Below, in pieces: positions 36,706 to 45,372 of a stretch of DNA of 64,000 bases. A program made the translations under genes and the position numbers. This DNA is from Saprospiraceae bacterium. GTDB lineage: Bacteria > Bacteroidota > Bacteroidia > Chitinophagales > Saprospiraceae. Location of the stretch: assembly GCA_016714985.1 (NCBI GenBank), contig JADKBS010000009.1:214623-278622 (forward strand). Direction: 5' to 3'. Within the stretch, counting starts at the first letter, position 1. Every line of letters begins with the position of its first letter. The notes under the pieces were generated by a model, which worked only from the letters and a program-made list of their open reading frames with translations, was not told the origin of the DNA and did no database searches.

Positions 36706-36763
36706 GCTGTTGGCCATTGGCTTTTGGCTGTTGGCCAAAAGCTAACGGCCATCAGCCAACAGC
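36706..36763. repeat. Long imperfect hairpin between amylase and trypsin-like genes
   Basis: Outer arms GCTGTTGGC (36706-36714) and GCCAACAGC (36755-36763) enclose an inner GGCTTTTGGC / GCCAAAAGCT hairpin. It lies just after the amylase gene stop region (36780). On the minus strand it follows that stop and could act as a terminator. The words recur at 24225-24275. Confidence 0.7.
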
Positions 36764-36779
36764 CAGATGTATAATTAGC

Positions 36780-39609
36780 CTATTTGACCAACAACTTTCT
36801 CACAGATAAGCTGCCATCCACTTGAATTGCCACAAAAAACAATCCTGATGGCAGCCCCAAGTCCACCTTTAATTGTTGTTGCCCAGCGGGCAAAATCTCC
36901 ATATCAATGCGTCGCACTTGCTTTCCAGTTGCATCATAGAAAGTTAGTCCGACTTCTGCCGTTTTTTTCAAAACCAAATCAATGGTGACCGCATCACTGG
37001 CTGGGTTCGGCGAGACCATCCACTCAAAGTTTTCATCGAAAATAGATTCTTCTGCATCTGTGTAAAAACTGGGCGGCGTCACCCGTTTATCGGTGTAAAG
37101 TCGGTACTCCCCAGCACCAAAGGAAAGTGCCGTGGCAGCGTTTTCCACGTTGAGGCTATCCCCAGAAAAATACTCATACCACCAGCCCGTTTGCTGGAAA
37201 TTGGGCGTCACGTTGTTGGGGCTTACGCTGAAATTGCCAAGCACCACGGCGTTCATGGACGGGTCGTTCAGGTGGATGGTCTTTTGGAACCCACTGGTGT
37301 TCATGGTGAAATCGGTGGTTTGGAAGGTCTCATGCTCGGTGCGGAGGTGATTCATGCGGCGCACCACGTTCCATAAATCCACCCGGTCGGGGTTGGCCAT
37401 ATAGTCCCAGCGGATGGGCTTGGGCGATAGGCGACAATTGTTGTTGATGCTACCGTCTTCACATCGGTTGATGGAGAAGCCGTAGCCCATTTCGAAGAAC
37501 TGCCAGAGCATCTTGGGGCCGGGTATGCTGAGGTAGAAAACGCTGGTGAGTTCCGCCCGGTCCAAGGCCGTGGAGAGGTTGCGCACATTGTAGCCAGGGG
37601 TGGAGTTGTTGCCGAAGGTAATGTTCTTGTACATCAAACGTTCTTCGTCGTGGCTCTCCATATAGGCGATGAGGTGTGGGTCGTCCCAGCCCTTGTTCTT
37701 GTAGTTGGCCCCAGAGAAGTTGCTAGCATAGCCCATCGAGCTTTCGAGGAACTGGTCACTGACCCCTGCCCCACCCCAAAACATGCAGCCATAGTCGCTC
37801 AGTTCTTCTTCTTCGGTATTGGCGGTAAAATGCTCCAAAATGACATAAGCGCCATCATCCACCGCCCAAATGGCGTCGGCATAGTCTTTTATCGTGGCAA
37901 TGCGGGTGGCATCATAAGCCCCAGCATCAAAAGGGCCGTTGGTGTTCTGCGTAAGGCCCTTCGAGAGGTCGAAGCGGAAGCCGTCCACGTGGTAGTCACG
38001 GAGCCAGTGCTGCAGCGTTTTCCTGACATAAACCTTGGTTGCGGGGCTTTCGTGGTTGAAATCGAAAAAGACGTTGAAGTCGTGCTTGGGAATGGGGTTC
38101 AGCCAGGGGTTGTCGGCGGCAGGCCTGAAATTGGCGTTGTCCCAATACAACATGCAAAGCGGGTTCTTCTCGTGCGCATGGTTGAACACGACGTCGAGGA
38201 TGACGGCGATGCCCCGTTCGTGGCAGGCGTCCACCAAGGTTCGGAACGCTTCGGGCGTTCCGTAATACTTGTCCAAGGCATAGTGGTAGGTCGGGTTGTA
38301 GCCCCAGCCCAGGTTCCCGTCAAACTCGTTGATGGGCATGGGTTCAATGGCATTGATGCCCAGCCGTTGGAGGTAATCGAGCGTATCAAGCAGTGTTTGG
38401 TAATTCTGTTTCTTGGTGAAATCCCGCATCAGTATTTCATAGATGATTAGTTCGTCCTTTTCGGGCCGGTCATAATCATCGTTTTGCCAATCGAAAGCTG
38501 GCTCGGCGGTGCGCAGCAACGAGGCGATGCCCGTGGTCTTGCCCGTCGGGTAAGGCGGTATGTTTGGGAAGGACTCGGCGGGTATATATTGGTCGTTGGA
38601 GGGGTCGAGTACGAGGTCGCTGTAGGGGTCGCCAATGCGGATATCGCCATCGGTCACGTACTGGAAAGCATAGTATTGTTTGGGGGTTAGCCCTGTAATA
38701 TCAATCCACCAGGTGGTACCATCAGGGGTGCGTTTCATCTGGAAATCATCGCTGAACTGCCAGTCGTTGAAGTCGCCAAGCACATAAGCGAAGCTTTTGC
38801 CGGGAGCATAAAAAGCCAGGCGAACCTGTGCACCCGATAGGTAATTGATGCCCAAATCGGTGCCTGACGGCAATGCTTCCTGCATGGGCACGGAAGGCAC
38901 GAGGTAGGTAAAGGAACGGCTGACGGTCTCTGTCCCATTATCGGCGATGACTTCCACTTGATGCACCCCACCGCTGCCCACGTTCAGGTTGTAGTTGAGC
39001 GAGGTGCCATTGCCCGCCACTATTGCAACGCCATTGTCCACAACACTGAACTCCGATGGTTGCGAAGCAGCCGCTTGAATATTGATGACAGAACCAATGT
39101 TGGTGAACACTGTTTGCGCTGTTGGCGCTAGGAGCGACATGGTGAAACCCTGGTTGGCTGGCGCAACGTCGTAGAAAATATCCGTACCGCCCGTGCCTTT
39201 GCCTTCAAGGGAACCATTGGCATTGCGGAACACGAACGCCATTTTTTGAATGACCTCATTGGCACTCGTCAGGCCATAGTATTGACGGATGGTCGGGGTG
39301 ATACTATAGCTGTAAACATTGGGCTGACCGCTCACTGGGGTCATTTTCCAGGCTGCGTTGGCCTGCCCCCAGGTGGTGACAACGTATTTCCAGTCACTTG
39401 GCCCCGTGCTCAGGTTCGTGATGACCACCTGTGTGCAGGTAAACATCGCAGTTGCAGTTGGCGAGGCCGCCGGTGCCCTCCGTGGCATCGAAGTAAATGG
39501 TGACCGCATCGCTCTCAGTTGGGAAAACAGGGTCGGCCCAGATAACTTGGGCATTGGTGCTTGTTGCAAAGCAACCTAACAAGCATAGAAGGGAGTAAAA
39601 ACGGGACAT
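36780..39609 (-). CDS. Secreted GH13 alpha-amylase-family enzyme with T9SS sorting domain, one frameshift
   Basis: Exported starch-active enzyme of about 943 aa. It starts at 39609 with signal peptide MSRFYSLLCLLGCFATSTNA. The first 60 residues are in one frame (to CDVYLHTG). A missing G near 39435 moves the rest (VVITNLSTGPSDWKYVVTTW) to another. N-terminal Ig/CBM-like domains are followed by an E-set (VLGDFNDWQFSDDFQM), then the GH13 barrel: ILDVVFNHAHEKNP, nucleophile Asp in VDGFRFDLSKG, acid-base Glu in VILEHFTANTEE, and the third Asp in YMESHDEERLM. The T9SS type A end is WMVSPNPASDAVTIDL to VRKLLVK. Related Bacteroidota enzymes act on alpha-1,4-glucans outside the cell. Confidence 0.9.
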
Positions 39610-40061
39610 GCTTTTCAATTTTTGGTTAGATAGCGGAAGATACCGACAAGGCAAAAATAGGGACTTCGTTTAAGAAACTGTTTTAAAAACCCCTGACGAG
39701 GATGAAAACAACCAATTTGGAGGAACCAACTGAACCTATAGGAATCCGCTTTCCCCAGTGTCAAAGCTGCACACAATGCAAAAGGTTCATCTTTAACTAC
39801 TCAACAAACCTGTAACTGAAAGGCTCGTACACCTGCTACCTGCCCGGCCAATGGACCAGTTTTGGCGGTGCCGAGGCCAAACCTGTTGGAAATCTCTATT
39901 TTGCTGGCGAACATTGCAGCCTCGAATCGCAGGGCTTCATGAACGGGCAGTTGAGTCGGGAAAAAGGGCTGAATAAGGAGTAATTTCAAAAAATGACTTT
40001 TAAAATCTGAAGCCTTTCCTTTCAGTAATTAACTGTCAAACACAAGAAACGTAAACGATAC
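39610..40061. other. Intergenic region, no gene supported
   Basis: A 452-bp gap between divergent amylase and aldehyde dehydrogenase genes. Short open frames here have no recognisable features. It probably holds both promoters, but no convincing TAnnTTTG/TTG pair could be assigned. Confidence 0.5.
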
Positions 40062-41522
40062 ATGATGAGCCTCAACTTAAAAGACACTTCACTCCTTCGC
40101 CAACAAGCCTACATCAATGGCCAATGGCTGAACGCCGCCAACGCCGCCACGTTCCCAGTCTCGAATCCTTTCGATGGCTCACACCTTGCCGACGTTCCCG
40201 ATATGGGAGCCATGGAAACCCGCATGGCCATTGACGCCGCCGCCGAGGCATTCGAGGCTTGGCGGAAAAAAACAGCAGGCGAACGGGCCACTTTGCTCCG
40301 CAAATGGAACGACCTCATGCTCGCCCATGCCGACGACCTCGCTATGATATTGACCGCAGAGCAGGGCAAACCCTTTGCAGAAGCAAAGGGCGAAATCATT
40401 TATGGTACGAGCTTCGTGGAGTGGTTCGCCGAGGAGGCAAAACGAGCTTACGGTGACGTTATTCCCGGCCACGCAGCGGACAAGCGCATCATCACGCTCA
40501 AGCAACCCATCGGGGTAGTGGCGGCCATCACACCCTGGAACTTCCCAAATGCGATGATAACCCGTAAAGTGGCCCCGGCGCTGGCAGCTGGCTGCACGGT
40601 CGTCGTCAAACCAGCCGAAGACACCCCGCTCTCGGCACTTGCCATGGCGGAACTTGCGGAGCGGGCAGGCATCCCAGCGGGTGTTTTCAACGTCGTTACA
40701 ACCGCCCGACCCGCAGCGGTGGGTGGGGAACTCACCGCTAACCCCAAAGTGCGAAAACTCTCCTTCACCGGTTCCACCGAAATCGGCAAACTGCTCATGC
40801 GGCAATGCGCCGACACCGTGAAAAAAGTCTCTCTTGAACTCGGTGGCAACGCTCCCTTCATCGTTTTCGACGATGCCGATTTGGACAAGGCCGTGCAGGG
40901 TGCCATTGCTTCCAAGTACCGCAATGCTGGCCAAACCTGCGTCTGCGCCAACCGCTTCTATGTGCAAGATGCTGTTTATGAGGCGTTTGTGGAAAAATAC
41001 ACGGAGCAGGTGCGTCGCCTCGAAGTCGGCAACGGTATGAACCAGGGCGTGACCATCGGCCCGCTCATCAACCAACAGGCCATCGAAAAAGTGGAGATGC
41101 TGATTGAGGATGCCGTGGCAAAAGGTGCCTCGGTCGTCACAGGCGGCCAGAAACACCACCTCGGCGGCACTTTCTTCCAGCCCACCGTTTTGGCGAATGC
41201 CACCAAAGAGATGGCCCTGAGCCAGAAAGAAATTTTCGGCCCAGTAGCGCCCATCTTCCGCTTTTCCGCTGAAGAAGAAGTGATTATAATGGCCAACGAC
41301 ACCCCGTTTGGCCTTGCCGCTTATTTCTATGGCCGTAACATCAGCCGGGTTTGGCGGGTGGCCGAGGGGCTTGACTACGGCATGGTCGGCATCAACACGG
41401 GCATGATCTCAACGGCAGTCGCCCCCTTCGGCGGCATGAAGGAAAGCGGCATCGGGCGGGAAGGCTCAAAATATGGGATGGAGGAATTTATGGAGGTGAA
41501 ATACCTATGCTTTGAGATTTAA
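40062..41522 (+). CDS. gabD: NAD(P)-dependent succinate-semialdehyde dehydrogenase
   Basis: Aldehyde dehydrogenase of 486 aa, full length. It is closest in layout to GabD, which oxidises succinate semialdehyde to succinate. Visible motifs are AITPWNFPNAMITRKVAPAL, VVVKPAEDTPLSALAMAELA, SFTGSTEIGKLLM (dinucleotide binding), general-base Glu in VSLELGGNAPFIVFDDAD and nucleophile Cys in NAGQTCVCANRFYVQ. The C-terminus has FGGMKESGIGREGSKYGMEE, the GabD-like ending. It starts at the ATGATG at 40062. A second aldehyde dehydrogenase lies 260 bp downstream. Confidence 0.9.
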   Translation: MMSLNLKDTSLLRQQAYINGQWLNAANAATFPVSNPFDGSHLADVPDMGAMETRMAIDAAAEAFEAWRKKTAGERATLLRKWNDLMLAHADDLAMILTAEQGKPFAEAKGEIIYGTSFVEWFAEEAKRAYGDVIPGHAADKRIITLKQPIGVVAAITPWNFPNAMITRKVAPALAAGCTVVVKPAEDTPLSALAMAELAERAGIPAGVFNVVTTARPAAVGGELTANPKVRKLSFTGSTEIGKLLMRQCADTVKKVSLELGGNAPFIVFDDADLDKAVQGAIASKYRNAGQTCVCANRFYVQDAVYEAFVEKYTEQVRRLEVGNGMNQGVTIGPLINQQAIEKVEMLIEDAVAKGASVVTGGQKHHLGGTFFQPTVLANATKEMALSQKEIFGPVAPIFRFSAEEEVIIMANDTPFGLAAYFYGRNISRVWRVAEGLDYGMVGINTGMISTAVAPFGGMKESGIGREGSKYGMEEFMEVKYLCFEI

Positions 41523-41640
41523 CATCAGGCGGTACCGCAACTGCATCCGGGTGCTCAGTCCGTTGACCATAGAGGAAGATCTATTGGAAAAAGGACGATA
41601 TTTTGGAGAGACGCTGATGGAGTTGACGGGCTAACCTCTT
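41523..41640 (+). pseudogene. Possible gene remnant
   Basis: Directly after the gabD stop, another plus frame reads FNIRRYRNCIRVLSPLTIEE and on to GRYFGETLMELTG before a stop near 41634. It has protein-like composition but no start codon or ribosome site. It may be the tail of a gene whose body was lost, next to the MITE-like element. No family was recognised. Confidence 0.25.
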
Positions 41641-41643
41641 ACG

Positions 41644-41749
41644 TTGTAGTCGCCAAATTTATTTGGCCGACTCTATTTGATGACATGCCATATATGCTGT
41701 TTGAACTCGTCAACCCTAACGGTCTGCCAAATAAATTTGGCGACCACAA
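41644..41749. mobile_element. MITE-like 106-bp inverted-repeat element
   Basis: The 24-bp ends TTGTAGTCGCCAAATTTATT plus TGGC (41644-41667) and the inverse at 41726-41749 match with one mismatch. Each end also contains an internal palindrome GCCAAATTTATTTGGC. There is no transposase inside. It is placed between two aldehyde dehydrogenase genes. It could be a non-autonomous element or a REP-like pair. Confidence 0.6.
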
Positions 41750-41780
41750 TCAGAATTGGTCTTTTGAAAATATTTAGACA

Positions 41781-43210
41781 ATGAGCAATTACAAGCAATA
41801 CATCAACGGCCAATGGGCCGACGCCCTCAACCACGGCACTTGGGAAGTGCTGAACCCCGCCACCGAGGAAGTGGTCGCTACCGTGCCTTTCGGCAATGGA
41901 GATGATGCGCAAATGGCCATTGAAGCGGCGAAGGCGGCCTTCCCCACCTGGAGCAAGACCAACGCCTTCCATCGTGCAGCCATGCTGAAAAACGTGGCGG
42001 CAAGGATTCGACAGAACGCCGGGGAATTCGCCAAAATCACCACCCAGGAAAGTGGCAAGCCACTCGTGGAGGCCAAGGGCGAATGGTTCGTGGCCGCCGA
42101 CCTGTTCGAGTGGTTTGCGGAGGAGGCCAAGCGCACCTACGGCATGGTCATCCCTACCAACCGCAACAACAAACGGAGCTACGTCCTCTGGCAGCCCATC
42201 GGCGTGGTGGGCATCATCACGGCCTGGAATTTCCCGGTCTGGAACCTCGCACGGGCTTGGGGGGCGTCCTTGGCGGCGGGCTGCACCATTGTTGCGAAGC
42301 CATCGGAATACACACCGCTGACGGCCATGTTGCTAACGCAAATATTTGACAATGAAGGCTTTGCACCGGGAGTGGTCAACCTCGTTAGCGGAGATGCGGC
42401 CAGCATCGGCGATGCGCTGATGGAGACGGTGGAGGTGCGCAAGCTGCATTTCGTGGGCAGCACCCGAGTCGGCAAGCTGCTCATGGACAAAGCCTCAAAA
42501 ACCAACACCAAGCTCTCGCTCGAACTCGGCGGCAACTCGCCCGTGCTCGTCTTCCCCGACGTGGACGTGGCCAAAGTGGCCGCCTCGGCGGTGGCTGCCA
42601 AGTTCCGCAACTGTGGTCAGGTCTGCGTTTCACCGCAGCGGTTTTTGGTGCATGAATCCATCCATGACGAGTTCACCCGCATTGCCGCAGACCTAGTTGG
42701 TAAGTACCGCCTTGGCAATGGACTCGACGCCGAAACGCAGGTAGGCCCACTTATCAACCGTAAGCAACAGTCACATGTGGCCGGGCTGGTCGAAGCAGCA
42801 GTTGCGATGGGTGCAACGGTGAAGGCGGGCGGCAAAATCCCGTTTGAAAAAGGCTATTTCTACAGTCCGACCGTGTTGTCGGGGGTGGGGTCGGATTCGC
42901 CCATTTTCTCACAAGAAGCATTTGTCCCGTGTTGCCCATTACGCCGTTTGCCAACTTTGAGGAGGCCATTGCCTTGGCCAATGCCACCGAATACGGCCTC
43001 GCCGCCTACCTCTGGACGAACGACCTCAACACGGCCATCCATGCCAGCGAGGCGCTGGAATTTGGCATCGTCGGCATCAACGAATGGACACCGCATGGCA
43101 CGGAAGCACGCTTCGGCGGCTGGAAGCAAAGCGGGCAGGGCAGCGAGTTGGGGAACGATGGGATTTTTGAGTATATGGAGAAGAAATTGGTGAGTATTGG
43201 TGGTCTCTAA
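41781..43210 (+). CDS. Aldehyde dehydrogenase family protein, frameshifted
   Basis: Second aldehyde dehydrogenase, about 476 aa when repaired. Motifs are IITAWNFPVWNLARAWGASL, IVAKPSEYTPLTAMLLTQIF, FVGSTRVGKLLM, base Glu in LSLELGGNSPVLVFPDVD and nucleophile Cys in NCGQVCVSPQRFLV. The frame breaks at about 42930: EAFVP should continue VLPITPFANFEEAIALANAT, which lies in the next frame. One missing G explains it. The remaining C-terminus ARFGGWKQSGQGSELGNDGI runs to 43210. It is a paralogue of the gabD gene, with a different substrate likely. The stop is immediately followed by a long repeat array. Confidence 0.85.
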
Positions 43211-43510
43211 ATCATAAATCAAACAAATCATGAATCATAAATCCGCCCTCAAATCATACATCATAAATCAAACAAATCATGAATCATAAATCCGCCCCCA
43301 AATCATAAATCAAATAAATCATGAATCATAAATCCGCCCCCAAATCATACATCATAAATCAAATAAATCATACATCATAAATCAAATAAATCATGAATCA
43401 TAAATCTCCCTTCAAATCATACATCATAAATCAAACAAATCATGAATCATAAATCCGAACCACACTGATTTATGATGTATGATTTATTTGTTGTTGATTT
43501 ATGATTTGGG
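43211..43510. repeat. Tandem array of about 50-bp units with an inverted cap
   Basis: About five direct copies of a 42-50-bp unit (AAATCATACATCATAAATCA then AACAAATCATGAATCATAAA then TCCGCCCCC), with small deletions and substitutions. An inverted copy ends the array at 43470-43510 (ATTTATGATGTATGATTTAT). It starts at the aldehyde dehydrogenase stop and ends 19 bp before the four-helix-bundle gene. There are no unique spacers, so it is not a CRISPR. Confidence 0.9.
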
Positions 43511-43528
43511 GCGCAAAAGCAAACAACT

Positions 43529-43894
43529 ATGAAAAAACTAACACCACAAGAATTGGAGGACCGCCTAATAGACTTTGCTTCCAGAATAATTGACTTGGTG
43601 GAGGCATTGCCCAAAGCCGCCGCAGCCAAGCATTTAGGAGGTCAGCTATTGCGTTCAGGTACATCCCCTGCATTAAATTATGGAGAGGCGAGAGGCGCAG
43701 AATCCCCATCCGATTTTGTCCATAAATTAAGGGTGTGCTTAAAAGAGCTTCGAGAAACATTCATTTGCCAAAAGATAATTGCCAAGAGGAATTGGTTTGC
43801 AGACGGCAAATTGAAACCTTTGATGAGCGAAAACGATGAATTGATTTCAATTTTTGTTGCCAGTATCAGAACTGCTGGCAATAAGAACAAGTAA
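43529..43894 (+). CDS. Four-helix-bundle protein (23S rRNA intervening-sequence protein family)
   Basis: Small helical protein of 121 aa matching the IVP/S23 four-helix-bundle family (MKKLTPQELEDRLIDFASRI, LGGQLLRSGTSPALNYGEA, EARGAESPSDFVHKLRVCLK). This family was first found inside intervening sequences of 23S rRNA genes and is close in fold to the Avd accessory protein of diversity-generating retroelements. Its function is unknown. Here it is a stand-alone gene and sits directly against a palindromic repeat array; no rRNA gene or reverse transcriptase is nearby. The start ATG at 43529 follows AAACAACT, with no strong ribosome site. Confidence 0.9.
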   Translation: MKKLTPQELEDRLIDFASRIIDLVEALPKAAAAKHLGGQLLRSGTSPALNYGEARGAESPSDFVHKLRVCLKELRETFICQKIIAKRNWFADGKLKPLMSENDELISIFVASIRTAGNKNK

Positions 43895-43911
43895 AATATC
43901 CAACTGTATAA

Positions 43912-44547
43912 ATGTACAAAAAATCCCTCCCTTCCGGCCTCGTCATCCAAAACACAGAGGCGCACCACGCCAAAGGGTTAGCCGCCTTGCAGCAAACGGT
44001 CTTCCCCACCCTATCGCCGGAGGAACTGATGGGCGAGGCGCATTATCTCCAGCACATCCGCATCTTCCCAGAAGGCCAATTCGTGGTGCTGGACGGCGAG
44101 CGGGCCGTGGGCATGAGCACCACCATGCGCTACCATTTTTCGCTGGCGCAACATACGTTTCTGGAAATTTCGGGCAACCTTTGGATGACCACGCACGAAC
44201 CCGATGGCGATTGGCTATACGGCCTAGATGTCGGCGTTGACCCCGAATACCGGGGCATGGGATTGGCAAGAGAGATTTACCGGGCGAGGCAAGAGACCTG
44301 TCGTACCTTGGGCTTGAAAGGCCAAATCACCGTAGGCATGATGAACGGCTACCAAGCCCGTAGCCATGAACTGTCCACGGATGCGTATTATGAATTGTTG
44401 AAAAAAGGCGAAATCAACGACCCTACCGTTTCCGTCCAATTGCGGATGGGATTTGAAATACAAGGCTTGATTCATGATTATTTGGACGACCCCAAATGCG
44501 GAAATTGTGGCGTACTAATGACACTTGACGCCAACAAACCCGTATAA
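43912..44547 (+). CDS. GNAT family N-acetyltransferase
   Basis: Acetyltransferase of 211 aa. The GNAT motif A is LDVGVDPEYRGMGLAREIYR, and FVVLDGERAVGMSTTMRYHF and VSVQLRMGFEIQGLIHDYLD are also visible. This N-terminal type is often fused to, or next to, a carbon-nitrogen hydrolase (nitrilase), but here none follows. A truncated amidohydrolase fragment comes next. The substrate is unknown. It lies 17 bp after the four-helix-bundle gene, so the two may share a transcript. Confidence 0.87.
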   Translation: MYKKSLPSGLVIQNTEAHHAKGLAALQQTVFPTLSPEELMGEAHYLQHIRIFPEGQFVVLDGERAVGMSTTMRYHFSLAQHTFLEISGNLWMTTHEPDGDWLYGLDVGVDPEYRGMGLAREIYRARQETCRTLGLKGQITVGMMNGYQARSHELSTDAYYELLKKGEINDPTVSVQLRMGFEIQGLIHDYLDDPKCGNCGVLMTLDANKPV

Positions 44548-44572
44548 CACCCCGTCAACCGTTATTTATTAA

Positions 44573-45331
44573 AAACATCCAATTAAAAGCGGGCAAACGG
44601 CAGCCCTCAGCCGTCCTTATAAGCACTCCAACAGCCGGGGCATCCTCCGCCTCGACCCAACGCAGTTCTACGAATTGGCGCTCAAAGCCCAATCCAAAGG
44701 TTTCCAATTGGCCACCCATGCCATTGGCGACGAAGCTATCTCCTTGGTTATCGCCACTTACGAGCAGCTTTACCAAGCCCAGCCCGATGCTCCCCGCCAC
44801 CGCATCGAGCACCTGGGCCTACCCAATCGGGAACACCTGCGCCGCATTGCCGACCTAGGCCTGCACGTGGTCACGCAGCCCATTTTCATCAAAGAACTGG
44901 GCCGCAACTTCCGCCAATCCCTCGACGACGCCTTCCTCGCCGACTGCTACCCCTTCCGCTCCATGCTCGACCACGGCATCAACATCGCCTTCAGCACCGA
45001 TGCGCCCGTGGTGAAGGACCTTCGCCCGCTCGCTTGCATCGCCGCTGCGATGGACAGGACGGATATGGATGGGGAGGTCATTTCGCCGAATGAAAAAATC
45101 GGGTTGATGGAGGCGCTGGAATGCTATACGGTGGGGGGTGCGAGGGCGAACGGGGTGGAGGGGAAGGTGGGAAGTATTTCCGTTGGCAATTCCGCCGACT
45201 TGGTGGTGCTGGAAAAGTCGCCAATTGGGTTGAAAGCAACTGATTTAGAAAATTTGCAACCAACTGGTGTATGGCGGCGTGGGAGAAATGAGAAATCAGG
45301 AGTAGCCGCAGACATGAACGCAGCCATGTAA
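44573..45331 (+). pseudogene. 5'-truncated amidohydrolase (YtcJ-like)
   Basis: C-terminal part of an Amidohydro_3/YtcJ-like metal-dependent hydrolase. The open frame begins after a stop at 44570 and enters the family at TAALSRPYKHSNSRGILRLD. LATHAIGDEAISLVI (metal-binding His), RHRIEHLGLPNREHL and NIAFSTDAPVVKDLRPLACI (catalytic Asp) follow, and then GSISVGNSADLVVLEKSPIG. Full-length members have about 500-550 aa, so the N-terminal half, including the HxH ligands, is missing. No good start codon or ribosome site precedes the fragment. The last codons (VAADMNAAM) are encoded by one arm of a terminator-like hairpin. Confidence 0.8.
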
Positions 45332-45357
45332 AGTGAAATGGCTGCGTTCATGTCTGC
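45308..45357. terminator. 20-bp perfect hairpin, bidirectional terminator candidate
   Basis: The arms GCAGACATGAACGCAGCCAT (45308-45327) and its exact inverse (45338-45357) have a 10-nt loop. It lies between the amidohydrolase fragment and the convergent surface-protein gene. The left arm encodes the fragment's last residues. Confidence 0.75.
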
Positions 45358-45372
45358 TCCTCTATTATTTTC

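Noticed and set aside
39801..39989. Small minus-strand gene in the amylase-gabD gap
   Set aside because: No ribosome site, domain or composition support; an isolated open frame of 62 codons is expected by chance.
43211..43510. CRISPR array
   Set aside because: Units are contiguous variants of one word with no unique spacers of even length, and no cas genes are present.
43529..43894. Diversity-generating retroelement accessory (Avd)
   Set aside because: The fold family is related, but there is no reverse transcriptase or template/variable repeat pair in the window.
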